Positions 15,887-24,675 are shown, counted from the stretch's first letter. The stretch: 43,907 bases of DNA from DASSHC01 sp035693105 (GCA_035693105.1 DASSHC010000143.1:1-43907); one strand, 5' to 3'. A program made the numbers and translations. Notes: generated by a model not told the origin, from the letters alone.

Positions 15887-15929
15887 GGCGTGCTCCCTTG
15901 TGCGGGCCTCGTGCCCCAGCCCCGGGGGA

Positions 15930-16036
15930 GCCCTCATCCCCCCGCCCCTTCTCCCAATCCTGGGAGAAGGGGAGCAAGCTCCGACAGTCCATCGGAGCCC
16001 CTCTCCCAGCATTGGGAGAGGGGTTGGGGTGAGGGC
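15930..16036. repeat. Inverted doublet of the CCCTCTCCC-type hairpin repeat
   Basis: A reverse unit (15930-15975) and a forward unit (15996-16036) each form a strong hairpin: CCTTCTCCCA with TGGGAGAAGG, and CCTCTCCCA with TGGGAGAGG. Both are followed outward by the GGGGTTGGGGTGAGGGC-type edge. It sits between metE and the aminotransferase gene, where it may cut or attenuate read-through. The third copy is at 37512-37552. Confidence 0.75.
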
Positions 16037-16039
16037 CCG

Positions 16040-18319
16040 TTACCGTGCCGGCACCGCGCCGCGCAGGGCGCGCGCGGCGGCGACCATGTGCTCCAGCGAC
16101 GGCCAGACCTCGGCGTTGCCGCGCGTCTTCAGGCCGCAATCGGGGTTGACCCAGATCTGGCGCGGCTCCAGCACCTGGCTCGCCTGCTCCAGCAGCGTCT
16201 CCATCTCCGCCACGCTCGGCACCTGCGGCGAGTGGACATCGTAGACGCCGGGGCCGATCTGGCGGGCGTAGCGGTGGTTGGTGAAGGCGCGCAGCAGCTC
16301 CGAGCCGCTGCGGCTATTCTCGATCGAGATCACGTCGGCGTCGAGCGCCTCGATCGCCTCGATGATGTCGTTGAACTCGCTGTAGCACATGTGGCTGTGG
16401 ATCTGGGTGCGCGGCTGGACGCCGGAGGAGGCCAGGCGGAAGGCGCGCACCGCCCAGTCGAGGTAGATCGGCCAGTCCTCGCGCCGCAGCGGCAGCCCCT
16501 CGCGCAGCGCCGGCTCGTCGATCTGGATGATGCGGATGCCGGCCGCCTCCAGGTCGACCACCTCGTCGCGCAGCGCCAGCGCGATCTGGAAGGCGACCTC
16601 GCGCCGGGAGATGTCCTCGCGCACGAACGACCAGTTGAGCATCGTCACCGGCCCGGTGAGCATCCCCTTGATCGGCTTGCTGGTCAGCGACTGAGTGAAT
16701 TGGCTCAGCTCGACCGTCATCGGCAGCGGGCGGGCCACGTCGCCGTAGATGATTGGCGGGCGCACGCAGCGGCTGCCGTAGGACTGCACCCAGCCGTGCT
16801 CGGTGATCAGGAACCCGTCGAGCTGCTCGGCGAAGAACTCGACCATGTCGGTGCGCTCGAACTCGCCGTGCACCAGCACGTCGAGCCCCAGTTCCTCCTG
16901 CCGGCGGATGACCTGCTCGGTGTGCTCCTTGATGAAGCGCTCGTACTCGACGTCGCTCAGCGCGCCGCCGCGCCAGCGGGCGCGAGCGCGGCGCACCTCG
17001 CCGGTCTGCGGGAAGCTGCCGATGGTGGTGGTGGGATAGGGCGGCAGCGTCAGGTGCTCCTGCTGCAGGGCGTTGCGCTCAGCGAAGGGGAGCGTGCGCC
17101 GGAACGACTCGTCGGTCAGCGCCTGGGCGCGTGCCTGGATCGCCGGACGGTGGATCAGCGTGCTGTCGAACTCGGCGAACGTGGCGGCGTACTCCTCCAG
17201 CTCCGGCTGGATGGCGCCGCTGCCCTGGTTGACGCCCCTGGTCAGAGTCGCGATCTCGCCGAGGCGCTGCGCGGCGAAGGCGAGCAGCGAGCGCAGCCCC
17301 GCATCCAGGTTGGTCTCCAGCTCGACGTCATAGGGGAGGAACTGGAGCGAGCAGGAGGGCTGCACCCAGAGCCGCTCGGAGTCGACGTGGCGGCCGATCT
17401 GCTCCAGCAGGCCGAGCGTCTCCTCCGGGTTGGCGCGCCAGACGTTGCGGCCGTTGAGCACGCCCGCGCCGAGCACCTTGCCGGCCGGGAAGCCGTGCCG
17501 GTTGAGCTGATAGAGGTTCTCGGGGGTGCGCACGAAGTCGAGCCCGATCCCTTCGACCGGCAGCGTGACAGCCGTCTCCCAGTTGCCGTCGAGCGACTCG
17601 AAGTAGGTCTGGACCATGAGCTTCGGGCGGTCGGGCGCCTGGGCGAGCTGCTGGTAGGCGCCGCGGTAGAGCGCCAGCTCGGCCGGGGTGCGATCCTGCA
17701 CCAAAGTCGGCTCGTCGAGCTGCACCCACTCGGCGCCGAGGCGGCCAAGGCGGGTCAGCACTTCGGTGTAGACCGGCAGCAGCTCCTCCAGGTGCTCCTC
17801 CAGCGATTTCGTGTAGTGCTTGCCGAGCAGCAGGAAGCTGACCGGCCCGAGCAGGACCGGCTTGGCCGGGCGGCCGAGGAAGCGCGTGGCCTCCTGGAAC
17901 TCGTCGAAGGGCTTGCTGCTGGCCAGGCGCGGCGTGCCGGCGTCGAACTCCGGCACCAGGTAGTGGTAGTTGGTGTCGAACCACTTGGTCAACTCCAGCG
18001 CGGGCGCGTCGTGGCCGCCACGCGCCATGGCGAAGTAGGTCGTGAGGTCGACCGTCTCGCCGGGCTGGCCGAAGCGCTGAGGCACCAGTCCGGTCAGGCA
18101 GACGGTGTCGAGCACCTGATCGTAGTAGCTGAAGTCGTTGCAGGGGATCAACTCGATGCCGGCCGCGCGCTGCGCCGACCAATTGGCCTGGCGAATCTCG
18201 CGAGCGGTTTGGTCTAATGCCGCCTGGTCACTCTTGCCGGCCCAGAAGCTCTCCAGCGTCTTCTTGAGCTCGCGGTGCTTGCCGATGCGGGGATATCCAA
18301 GAATCGAACTGCGCGCCAT
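16040..18319 (-). CDS. metE: Cobalamin-independent methionine synthase
   Basis: 759 aa, the family's full length. The N-terminal half begins SSILGYPRIGKHRELKK and the C-terminal half begins near LTLPPYPTTTIGSFPQT. Zinc and homocysteine ligands are present: HSHMCYSEF (His and Cys near residue 640), a Glu in the following strand, and Cys in NPDCGLKTRG (near 727). It transfers a methyl group from 5-methyltetrahydrofolate polyglutamate to homocysteine. GGGAGGCGAGGGCG precedes ATG 18319. Only 57 bases separate it from the upstream methyltransferase gene, so there is no room for a cobalamin or SAM riboswitch of normal size right at this start. Confidence 0.98.
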   Translation of the reverse strand: MARSSILGYPRIGKHRELKKTLESFWAGKSDQAALDQTAREIRQANWSAQRAAGIELIPCNDFSYYDQVLDTVCLTGLVPQRFGQPGETVDLTTYFAMARGGHDAPALELTKWFDTNYHYLVPEFDAGTPRLASSKPFDEFQEATRFLGRPAKPVLLGPVSFLLLGKHYTKSLEEHLEELLPVYTEVLTRLGRLGAEWVQLDEPTLVQDRTPAELALYRGAYQQLAQAPDRPKLMVQTYFESLDGNWETAVTLPVEGIGLDFVRTPENLYQLNRHGFPAGKVLGAGVLNGRNVWRANPEETLGLLEQIGRHVDSERLWVQPSCSLQFLPYDVELETNLDAGLRSLLAFAAQRLGEIATLTRGVNQGSGAIQPELEEYAATFAEFDSTLIHRPAIQARAQALTDESFRRTLPFAERNALQQEHLTLPPYPTTTIGSFPQTGEVRRARARWRGGALSDVEYERFIKEHTEQVIRRQEELGLDVLVHGEFERTDMVEFFAEQLDGFLITEHGWVQSYGSRCVRPPIIYGDVARPLPMTVELSQFTQSLTSKPIKGMLTGPVTMLNWSFVREDISRREVAFQIALALRDEVVDLEAAGIRIIQIDEPALREGLPLRREDWPIYLDWAVRAFRLASSGVQPRTQIHSHMCYSEFNDIIEAIEALDADVISIENSRSGSELLRAFTNHRYARQIGPGVYDVHSPQVPSVAEMETLLEQASQVLEPRQIWVNPDCGLKTRGNAEVWPSLEHMVAAARALRGAVPAR

Positions 18320-18376
18320 CGCCCTCGCCTCCCGTGTCCCATATCATTGCCTGTCGCCGGGATTGTTCCACGATTG

Positions 18377-19558
18377 CTAGGCCGATGCTAGCGCCGCGCC
18401 GGGGAGCGTGAAGAGGAGCCGCCAGTGAGCGGTGTCGACCGCGACCTGGTCGCGCGCCGGCCGGGGGGCGGTCGCGCGGGGGCAGGCGGCCAGCTCGAAG
18501 TCGCCGGTGACCGGCTCCCCCGCCGCGCGCCAGGCCGCCAACTCGCGCAGCAGCGCGTCGCGAGCGCCGGTCGCGCCGAACCAGACCAGGTCGGCCGGAC
18601 GGCTGTCGTCGGCGGGCAGGACCAGGAGCGCGATCCCCGGCTCGGCGCCGCCGAGGTAGAGCCCGAAGCCGGCGCCGCTGAAACCGACCGCGCTCTCCCG
18701 CGCGATGACGCCCAGCACGCGGTCGCCGCGCAGCGCCAGCCAGAGGGTGAAGCCCCAGCCGGGCGTCAGCCCCAGCGGCACCGGCTGGTTGCCGCCGGGC
18801 CGGCCCAGCAGGCGGCGCAGCTCGTCGAGCGGGAGATCGGAGCGACCCGGCATCACCATCAGGTCGTCCGTGAGCGGCGCGTAGCGGTTTGGGCCGGCCA
18901 GGGCGCCGCGGATCGCCATGAAACCGCAAGGCTGGAGCGAGCGGCTGAACAGGTGATCGCCGCGCTTCTCGAAGCAGACGCTGAGCTGGGCGGTGTTGAC
19001 CCAGAGCGGCAGCACCAGTCGCCCGCTCGGGTAGAGCTGGGCGGCCCAGGCCGGGGCGATCTCGGCCGTGCCGACGGTGAGTTGCACGCGGTCGTAGGGC
19101 GCGGCGGGCGCGTAGCCTCCGGCGCCGTCGGCGCGGACGACCGCCACCCGCGGGTAGCCGGCGGCGCGCAGCCGCTCGCGCGCCCAGCCGGCGACCTCGG
19201 GATCGATGTCGACCGTCACAACCCGCCCGCTGTCGGTGACCAACTGCTGCAGCAGGGCGGCGTTGTAGCCGGTGCCGGCGCCGATCTCCAGCACCTGCAT
19301 GCCGGGGCGCACGTCGAGCTGCTGCAGCATGATCGCCATGATCGCCGGCTGCGAGGAAGAGCTGACCCCGACGCCGTTCTCTTCTTTCGTCACGATCGCC
19401 TGGTCTTGATAGACCTGGTCGAGCGGCAGGCCGGGGAGGAAGAGCTCGCGCGGCACGGCGCGGAAGGCGCTCGCCACGGCCTCGTCGCGCAGCGCTCCGG
19501 AGGCGCGCAACTGTTCGATCAATAGCTGCCGCCGCTGCCGCGACTCGTCGGCGCTCAC
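18377..19558 (-). CDS. Protein-L-isoaspartate O-methyltransferase-like protein with C-terminal extension
   Basis: 393 aa. The first 210 residues resemble PCMT: VPRELFLPG, YQDQAIVTK, SSSSQPAIMAIMLQQLDV, then the SAM-binding EIGAGTGYNAALL and VTVDIDPEVAGWARERL. Classical enzymes end near 210 residues. Here about 180 more follow (FMAIRGALAGPNRYAPL, GWGFTLWLALRGD), as in longer methyltransferase relatives found in Actinobacteria and Chloroflexota. It could repair isoaspartyl residues or methylate another substrate; the extension makes the second quite possible. GTG start (complement of 19556-19558) with a strong GAGGAGG. It lies directly upstream of metE on the same strand. Confidence 0.85.
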   Translation of the reverse strand: MSADESRQRRQLLIEQLRASGALRDEAVASAFRAVPRELFLPGLPLDQVYQDQAIVTKEENGVGVSSSSQPAIMAIMLQQLDVRPGMQVLEIGAGTGYNAALLQQLVTDSGRVVTVDIDPEVAGWARERLRAAGYPRVAVVRADGAGGYAPAAPYDRVQLTVGTAEIAPAWAAQLYPSGRLVLPLWVNTAQLSVCFEKRGDHLFSRSLQPCGFMAIRGALAGPNRYAPLTDDLMVMPGRSDLPLDELRRLLGRPGGNQPVPLGLTPGWGFTLWLALRGDRVLGVIARESAVGFSGAGFGLYLGGAEPGIALLVLPADDSRPADLVWFGATGARDALLRELAAWRAAGEPVTGDFELAACPRATAPRPARDQVAVDTAHWRLLFTLPGAALASA

Positions 19559-19781
19559 CCCGCCGCCTCCTCTCGCTCCCGGCTACGGTAGCAGCCCGGC
19601 GTGGATCGGCAAAGGGCACGGTGGGGCACCACCCTATCTCGGACGTCGGACCATGATCGAACCGTTACCAGGCGCTGCCCATCGAAAGAGTCGAGGGATC
19701 CGTCCTCACGTGCCGCAAGCGTTCTTCGATGGCCGCCGATCGCCCCCGCGCTGGCAGTCGTCCGTTCGATCAGAGCGTGCG

Positions 19782-20387
19782 CTAGAGCCAGCCGTTGTCG
19801 CGGGCGCGCTGGGCGGCTTCGATGCGGTTGCGCGTGCCCGTCTTGCCGATGGCCGAGGAGAGGTAGTTGCGCACCGTGCTCTCGGAGAGGAAGAGCTGGC
19901 CGGCGATAGCGGACACGCTCGCGCCACCTAGGGCCGCCGCCAGCACGTCGCGCTCGCGCCTGGTCAGGGGATTGGCTCCAGTCCGGAGCGCGTCGGCGGC
20001 CAGGCCCGGGTCAATCACGCGCTCGCCGGCGAGCACGCGGCGAATCGCGGCGGCCAGCGCTTCGACCGGCCCATCTTTGACCAGAAACCCGTCCGCGCCG
20101 GCCTCCATCGCGCGCCGCAGGTAGCCGGGGCGGCCGAAGGTGGTGAGGATCAGCACGCGGCAGCCGGGAAGCGCCTCCCGCAGCCTGGCGGCGGCCTCGA
20201 TTCCGCTCAGGCCGGGCATCTCGATGTCCAGTAGGGCGACGTCGGGGCGCGTCTCCAGCGCGGCCGGAAGGACCTCGTCACCGGATGCGACCTGGGAGAC
20301 GACCGCAAGGTCGTCCTCCAGACCGAGCAGCAGCGCCAGTGCGCCGCGCATCATCCCCTGATCTTCGGCGAGCAAGATCCGGATCAC
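19782..20387 (-). CDS. NarL/DesR-family response regulator
   Basis: 201 aa. Receiver: ILLAEDQGMMR, phospho-acceptor Asp in VALLDIEMPGLSG, ILTTF and LVKDGP. LuxR-type helix-turn-helix: LTRRERDVLAAA and STVRNYLSSAIGKTG. It belongs with the DesR/LiaR-like regulators. The GTG start overlaps the histidine kinase stop (GTGA, 20384-20387), so the two are translationally coupled. Likely target is the inverted repeat GTGACA-AA-TGTCAC upstream of the operon (22179-22192), i.e. autoregulation; this is inference. The open frame runs on into the kinase gene in a different frame and that part is not real. Confidence 0.94.
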   Translation of the reverse strand: MIRILLAEDQGMMRGALALLLGLEDDLAVVSQVASGDEVLPAALETRPDVALLDIEMPGLSGIEAAARLREALPGCRVLILTTFGRPGYLRRAMEAGADGFLVKDGPVEALAAAIRRVLAGERVIDPGLAADALRTGANPLTRRERDVLAAALGGASVSAIAGQLFLSESTVRNYLSSAIGKTGTRNRIEAAQRARDNGWL

Positions 20388-21580
20388 GCGCCCTGCTCCA
20401 CCAGTTGCCCGCGTTTCGCCTCGATCGGCACGACGACGGAGAGCCGGAAGCCACCGGCCGGATCGGGCCCGGCGTCGACCCGCCCTCCGGCGGCCGCGAC
20501 TCGCTCGGCCAGCCCGCGCAGCCCGCTCCCCCGTGACGGAGGGCTGAGAGCGTGCCGGCCGTCGTCGCGGACCGCCAGGGCCGCGCGTTCCCCGTCCCTG
20601 CTCACGGTGACCATGCAGCAGGACGCGCCGCTGTGCCGGATGACGTTGGTGACCCCTTCTCGGAGCACCCAGCCGAAGAGCGTATCGATCTGGGGCGGCA
20701 ACGCGAGGTCGTCCACCGACGCCGTCATCTCGATGCCCGCGTCGGCCAGCGCGGCGCGGGCGCTGGCAAGCTCGTCCGCCAGACCGGGCTGGCGGTAGCC
20801 CGTGACCACCTCGCGGACTTCGGCCAGCGCCTGGCGGCCGATCGCCTCGATGTCGCCGGCCTGACTCGCGGCCAGCGCGGGGTCGCGCTCCGCCAGCCGG
20901 CGCACGACCTCCGCCTTGACCACGATGAGCGAGAGGGTATGGCCCAGCAGATCGTGTAGGTCGCGCGCGAAGCGCAGCCGCTCCTCCTCGACCGCCAGCC
21001 GCGCCAGCTCCGCGCGCGAGGCGCGCAGCTCGTGGATCAGCTCGCGCGTCCGCCGCAAGTAGATGTTGAACATCCCGCCGAAGAAGGGGCCAATCAGCCA
21101 GCCGGTCGCCGTCGCGGCGCCGATCGGCTTGGCGAGGATCACGAGGCCGGTGGCGGCCGTCGTGAGAATGACCCCGGCGATCGGCCAGTTCCCAGGCAGG
21201 CTCACCGCGACCGCCGCGGCCAAGAACATGAACAGCAGCAGCCAGACCTCGCTGAAGCGGAGCGCGGCGGCGATCGTGACCAGCGCCAGCGCCGCGAGCG
21301 CGGCGTCGCGCCAGCCGCGCCGCCGCGGATCGCCGGCCGCCACCCAGGTTGTCGCGACGTAGAGCGCGGCGAACGCGGCCAGCGCCGCCACGGCGAGCCA
21401 GGCGGGGCGATCCACGCCGCTGGCGATGCCCGGCACCATCAGGCCGAGCGCCGCCAGCCAGACGTACATGATCAGCGCGCGGACCCACCAGTCATGCGTG
21501 CCGTGCGCGGCCTGAACCTGCGCGAGTCGCTTCACCCTCGACCTCCACCAGCTGCGGGCGTGATCGCCGCGTCTCCGCAT
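20384..21580 (-). CDS. DesK-like membrane sensor histidine kinase
   Basis: 398 aa. About five or six membrane segments in residues 35-180 (e.g. ALIMYVWLAALGLMV, AWLAVAALAAFAALYV, WLLLFMFLAAAVAVSL, WPIAGVILTTAATGLVILA) precede a HisKA_3 domain with the His in RFARDLHDLLGHTLSLIVVK. The ATPase domain has LREGVTNVIRHSG, VRDDGRH and SGLRGLAERV. Sensors of this type read membrane state or envelope-active compounds. The ATG overlaps the stop of the upstream membrane-protein gene (TAATG), and its own stop overlaps the regulator's start, so three genes form one tightly coupled operon. Confidence 0.94.
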   Translation of the reverse strand: MRRRGDHARSWWRSRVKRLAQVQAAHGTHDWWVRALIMYVWLAALGLMVPGIASGVDRPAWLAVAALAAFAALYVATTWVAAGDPRRRGWRDAALAALALVTIAAALRFSEVWLLLFMFLAAAVAVSLPGNWPIAGVILTTAATGLVILAKPIGAATATGWLIGPFFGGMFNIYLRRTRELIHELRASRAELARLAVEEERLRFARDLHDLLGHTLSLIVVKAEVVRRLAERDPALAASQAGDIEAIGRQALAEVREVVTGYRQPGLADELASARAALADAGIEMTASVDDLALPPQIDTLFGWVLREGVTNVIRHSGASCCMVTVSRDGERAALAVRDDGRHALSPPSRGSGLRGLAERVAAAGGRVDAGPDPAGGFRLSVVVPIEAKRGQLVEQGA

Positions 21581-22065
21581 TATTCTTCCACCCGGCGCCG
21601 GGCCAGCGTCGTGAGCAGCGCGACGCTCACACCCCAGGCCACGACGTGCATCAGCACCAGCGAGACCTTCATCGCCGCGGGCGCATCCGGGATGGTCAGC
21701 GGCGCGGCCAGCGACAGTACCAGAAACACCGTCGCCACGACGCGGAAGAGCGGGTCCGGGCGCCGCGCGATCAGGGCGATGACGGCGAAGACGAGCGCCG
21801 CGGCGAACGTGCCGAGGATCGAGCTGATGACGACCGGGGCCATCGCGAGCGGCTGGTTTCCCGCCGGCGTCGCCACGGCAACCGTGCCTGAGATGAGGCC
21901 CAGCCCCGACGCCGCGAGGTAGATCAGGGCATTCGCGCCTGCCGCGACCGCCGCGGCGAGCAACGCCGCCGGCGGCAGGCGCCGCCAGGCGATGCCCTCC
22001 AGTCGCCGCGCCATCCCGCGCTCGAACGTTCCTTGTGAGCCCCGCGCTCGAATCTCATCGTGCAT
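21580..22065 (-). CDS. Four-helix membrane protein, DUF6069-like
   Basis: 161 aa with four predicted membrane segments: LPPAALLAAAVAAGANALIYL, VVISSILGTFAAALVFAVIAL, VATVFLVLSLAAPL and VSLVLMHVVAWGVSVALLTTL. This pattern and the N-terminal half resemble the DUF6069 family of unknown function; I recall the family, I cannot test it here. ATG 22065 is chosen because GAGGGAG sits 8 bases upstream, while ATG 22071 is too close. It is the first gene of an operon with a DesK/DesR-type pair, which suggests that it is a sensor accessory or the main target of the pair. The operator-like palindrome lies about 115 bases upstream. Confidence 0.75.
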   Translation of the reverse strand: MHDEIRARGSQGTFERGMARRLEGIAWRRLPPAALLAAAVAAGANALIYLAASGLGLISGTVAVATPAGNQPLAMAPVVISSILGTFAAALVFAVIALIARRPDPLFRVVATVFLVLSLAAPLTIPDAPAAMKVSLVLMHVVAWGVSVALLTTLARRRVEE

Positions 22066-22178
22066 GGTCATCGCTCCCTCGCCGTGACTGGACAACCGGC
22101 GTCCCCCTTGGGACGTCGTGCTTCCAAGTCTGGCGGCGCGAGGCTCTTGCCGGTACCGCCGGGAATCCGGACTTATCC

Positions 22179-22192
22179 GTGACAAATGTCAC
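22179..22192 (-). promoter_or_regulatory. Operator-like inverted repeat upstream of the DUF6069-DesK-DesR operon
   Basis: GTGACA-AA-TGTCAC is a perfect 6+2+6 inverted repeat 114 bases before the operon's first ATG. Its form resembles sites of LiaR/VraR-type NarL regulators. A second short dyad, CGTCCC-CCTT-GGGACG (22100-22115), lies between it and the start. No convincing -35/-10 pair was identified. Confidence 0.5.
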
Positions 22193-22261
22193 CGGGTGGT
22201 GGTTGGGGGAACTGGCGAGGCGGGAAGGGGCGCGCCCGTAAGGTGCGGCGAGTACCGGGTA

Positions 22262-22951
22262 TCAGTCCGCCGCCGCGACCAGCGCGTCGAGCGGGAGGTG
22301 AAGCAGGTCGCCGATGCGCTCGACGGTCAGGTCGGGGGCCGGGTAGCGGGCCACCAGCGCGGCGTCGTGGGCGTAGTGCCCCTGGCGGGGGAAGACGGTG
22401 GTGACGCGCTCGCCCCAGATGGCCTTGATCGCCGCCAGGATGCGCACCTTGTCGTCGACCAGCACGTAGTGGCGCGCCGGGTAGCGCGCGGCGATGTCCT
22501 CCAGCATGGCTTCCTTGTGGATGTAAATCAGCACCTTGCCCGCGACCGCCTGCCAGATACCCGACTTGGCGATCTTGTGCGGCTGGAAGACCACGTCGCC
22601 GTCGGTGAGGATGACCGGCGTGCCCAGCTCGTCCAGCCTGGCGACCGCGGCCAGGGCGTCGGGGTAGAGGCGCTCGGCGAAGGGATAGTCGAGCAGGTAG
22701 AAGGTGGTCTCCAGGATGTGGGGGTGGCGCAGGTTCTCCAGGCGGAAGCGCTGCAGCGCGCCGAGGAAGTCGGCGTAGCCCAACTCGGCCCGCAGCGCCT
22801 CGAAGATGGCCCAGAAGCGCTCCGCCAGCGTCGCCCCGAAGCGTCCCTGCAGGAAGGCGCGGAGATCGTGCTCCACCTGGTCGTTGTCCAGCAGCGTGTC
22901 GTCGACGTCGAGCAGGAAGACGACGTCGCGGGGTGAGTTTGTCTCCGGCAT
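22262..22951 (-). CDS. HAD-family hydrolase
   Basis: 229 aa. Motif I is FLLDVDDTLLDND with the two catalytic Asp residues, motif II is VILTDGD, a Lys follows in QPHKIAKSG or IYIHKEA, and motif IV is YVLVDDKVR. The helical cap lies between motifs I and II (about 25-105), the C1-cap arrangement of phosphatases such as phosphoglycolate-phosphatase relatives. It should remove phosphate from a small molecule; the substrate is unknown. GAAGGG precedes ATG 22951. It starts 51 bases after the PIG-L deacetylase gene on the same strand, probably one operon. Confidence 0.92.
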   Translation of the reverse strand: MPETNSPRDVVFLLDVDDTLLDNDQVEHDLRAFLQGRFGATLAERFWAIFEALRAELGYADFLGALQRFRLENLRHPHILETTFYLLDYPFAERLYPDALAAVARLDELGTPVILTDGDVVFQPHKIAKSGIWQAVAGKVLIYIHKEAMLEDIAARYPARHYVLVDDKVRILAAIKAIWGERVTTVFPRQGHYAHDAALVARYPAPDLTVERIGDLLHLPLDALVAAAD

Positions 22952-23002
22952 GGCGCCCTTCTCGCGCGTCCCCGGCGGATACCGGATCGCCCGCCGCAGA
23001 CG

Positions 23003-23707
23003 CTATTCCAGCACGACCGCGAGGAACGACTCGGCCAGCGCCACGCCCCCCTGCCGCCCGGCCTCCTCGGCGCGGCCGCGCACGCGCTCGTCCAGCCCGC
23101 CGGGGAAGGCGGAGGTCTGGGAGATGTGCGCCCGCAATGCCTCCACTTTGCGCGCGAAGACCGGCGCGATGTCGACGAAGGTGTCGGGCCGGTCGCTGCC
23201 GAAGAGGAGCGCGCCCTCGACCGGGTGCGGCTCCAGCCCGAGCGCCATCTGGTCGGGGAAGAAGGTGGCCAGGCGTGAGGCGGGGAAAGCGGCGTGCAGC
23301 GCGGCGAAGCCAACCGCGCGGTGGTCCGGATGCTGGCGGTAGAGGCGCGTCAGCGGGTCGTGCGTCACCACCACCTGGGGGCGGAAGCGGCGAATGACCT
23401 CGGTGATCTGGCCGCGCAACTGCAGCGTGTCGAAGACCTCGCCGTCGACGCCGTCGAGGAAGGTGACGCCCTCGACGCCCAGCAGCCGGGCGGCCTCGCG
23501 CTGCTCCGCCTCGCGCGTGCGGCCAAAGGTGGCCGGATCGAGACCCGGCGGCACGCCCTTCTGCCCCAGCGTCACCACCAGGTACCAGACCGGCGTGCCG
23601 CCGGCCACCCAGCGCGCCACCGTGCCGGCGCAGAAGAAGTCGGGATCGTCGGGGTGCGCGCCGACCACCAGCACCCGCTCCGCTCGGGGAAGATCACCCG
23701 CCGCCAT
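23003..23707 (-). CDS. PIG-L/LmbE-family deacetylase
   Basis: 234 aa. The zinc site is clear: VVGAHPDDPDFFCAG near the N-terminus (His and Asp) and QHPDHRAVG around residue 135 (His). The family removes acetyl groups from N-acetylglucosamine-containing compounds, for example in mycothiol, bacillithiol or antibiotic pathways; which one applies here is not shown. ATG 23707 follows GGAGGG. The open frame extends upstream to 23794, overlapping the membrane-protein gene, but that extension has no ribosome site. Neighbours are an HAD phosphatase downstream and a YoaK-type membrane protein upstream, so a small-molecule pathway is possible. Confidence 0.93.
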   Translation of the reverse strand: MAAGDLPRAERVLVVGAHPDDPDFFCAGTVARWVAGGTPVWYLVVTLGQKGVPPGLDPATFGRTREAEQREAARLLGVEGVTFLDGVDGEVFDTLQLRGQITEVIRRFRPQVVVTHDPLTRLYRQHPDHRAVGFAALHAAFPASRLATFFPDQMALGLEPHPVEGALLFGSDRPDTFVDIAPVFARKVEALRAHISQTSAFPGGLDERVRGRAEEAGRQGGVALAESFLAVVLE

Positions 23708-23726
23708 TGGTCCAGTCCCTCCTTCG

Positions 23727-24518
23727 TCACCGGTTCTGACGATCCAGCTCCGCCGGATCCACGCCGACATCGCCGGACCCATGATAACCGGCAAACGCGG
23801 CTAGCACGGCCAGCGCGCTGAGCGCCGCCGGCAGCCAGAGCGCGTGCAGGTGCCAGAGGTGGTCGCCGAGGGCGCCGGCGACGGCTCCGGCGCCGTAGGC
23901 GAGGAAGACTGCCCCCTGCAGCGTGGTGAGCCCGCCGGAGCCTCCCTCTCCCCGTTCCGCGCGCCCCGGCTGCCTGACCAGCCCGGATACGACCTCCGCC
24001 AGCGTGCTGGTGATCACGGTCGTCGCCACCCCGGCGACACCCAGCCGCCGTACCGCCGTGCTCTGAATGCCCATCGGCAGCGCCGCGAGCGCGATCAGGA
24101 CGGTTTCCTCCAACCGTCCATGTGTCGGACCAACGAGCAGTGTTCCCAGGGAGAGGACGATCAGCGCCGCGGACTCCAGCGTCAGGGCCAATGTGACGGC
24201 GGGCGGCCAGACCGGGTGGTCGGGCCCACGGTGCACGATCGCCGCGCCCACCCCCGCGCCAGCGACGAAGCCGACGAGCGCGGTCGCGGAGCGCGTCACC
24301 GACAGCCGTGGCGCCCCGCCGATGGCCATGCCGAGCAGGACGGTGTTGCCCGTCATGTTGGCGGTAAAGACGTGGCCGAGCCCGAGGTAGGCGATCGCGT
24401 CCACCAGGCCGGAGATCAAGGTCAGCAGCATGAGGAGTGCGGCCCGCCGCTCGCGGGTCATCGCGCCGCCGAAGCTAAGCGCGGCCGTGTCGCCACCGTT
24501 CCGTCTGCCCAACGCCAT
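23727..24518 (-). CDS. YoaK family (DUF1275) membrane protein
   Basis: 263 aa. The family signature LISGLVDAIAYLGLGHVFTANMTGN (in two parts) is present at residues 34-60. Six or more hydrophobic segments follow, including TALVGFVAGAGVGAAIV, LESAALIVLSLGTLLV, LIALAALPMGIQ and LPAALSALAVLAAFAGY. The second conserved stretch, GIQSTAVRRLGVAGVATTVITSTL, is also kept. The family's transport or other role is unknown. ATG 24518 has GAGGTGG upstream. It is divergent from the VOC gene at 24676, and the 157-base gap contains the VOC promoter. Confidence 0.92.
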   Translation of the reverse strand: MALGRRNGGDTAALSFGGAMTRERRAALLMLLTLISGLVDAIAYLGLGHVFTANMTGNTVLLGMAIGGAPRLSVTRSATALVGFVAGAGVGAAIVHRGPDHPVWPPAVTLALTLESAALIVLSLGTLLVGPTHGRLEETVLIALAALPMGIQSTAVRRLGVAGVATTVITSTLAEVVSGLVRQPGRAERGEGGSGGLTTLQGAVFLAYGAGAVAGALGDHLWHLHALWLPAALSALAVLAAFAGYHGSGDVGVDPAELDRQNR

Positions 24519-24606
24519 CGGGCCACCTCACTTCCGTCGCGCAGCAAACCAATCTCCATGCCGCGGGTCGACCGGTGGTGTTAATCTTCCAAACGCGCGT
24601 GCCCTC

Positions 24607-24635
24607 TTGACACAGTAGAACATGTGTACTACACT
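24607..24635 (+). promoter_or_regulatory. Sigma-70-type promoter for the VOC gene
   Basis: TTGACA (24607-24612), 17 bases, then TACACT (24630-24635) is a near-consensus vegetative promoter, rare in this GC-rich DNA. The spacer is AT-rich. ACTGT-CCGT-ACAGT directly around the expected start (about 24633-24646) is an inverted repeat that could bind a repressor. The gene's AAAGGAG and ATG follow at 24662-24676. Confidence 0.75.
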
Positions 24636-24675
24636 GTCCGTACAGTCGTGGTGATTGCTTGAAAGGAGCAACGCG

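Noticed and set aside
15251..18217. 988-aa plus-strand open frame across metE and the aminotransferase
   Set aside because: It runs opposite two well-identified genes and its translation resembles no protein; codon bias of GC-rich DNA explains it.
19782..21488. 568-aa frame suggesting a kinase-regulator fusion
   Set aside because: Only the part from the GTG at 20387 onward reads as a regulator; upstream it is out of frame with the real kinase, whose stop is at 20384.
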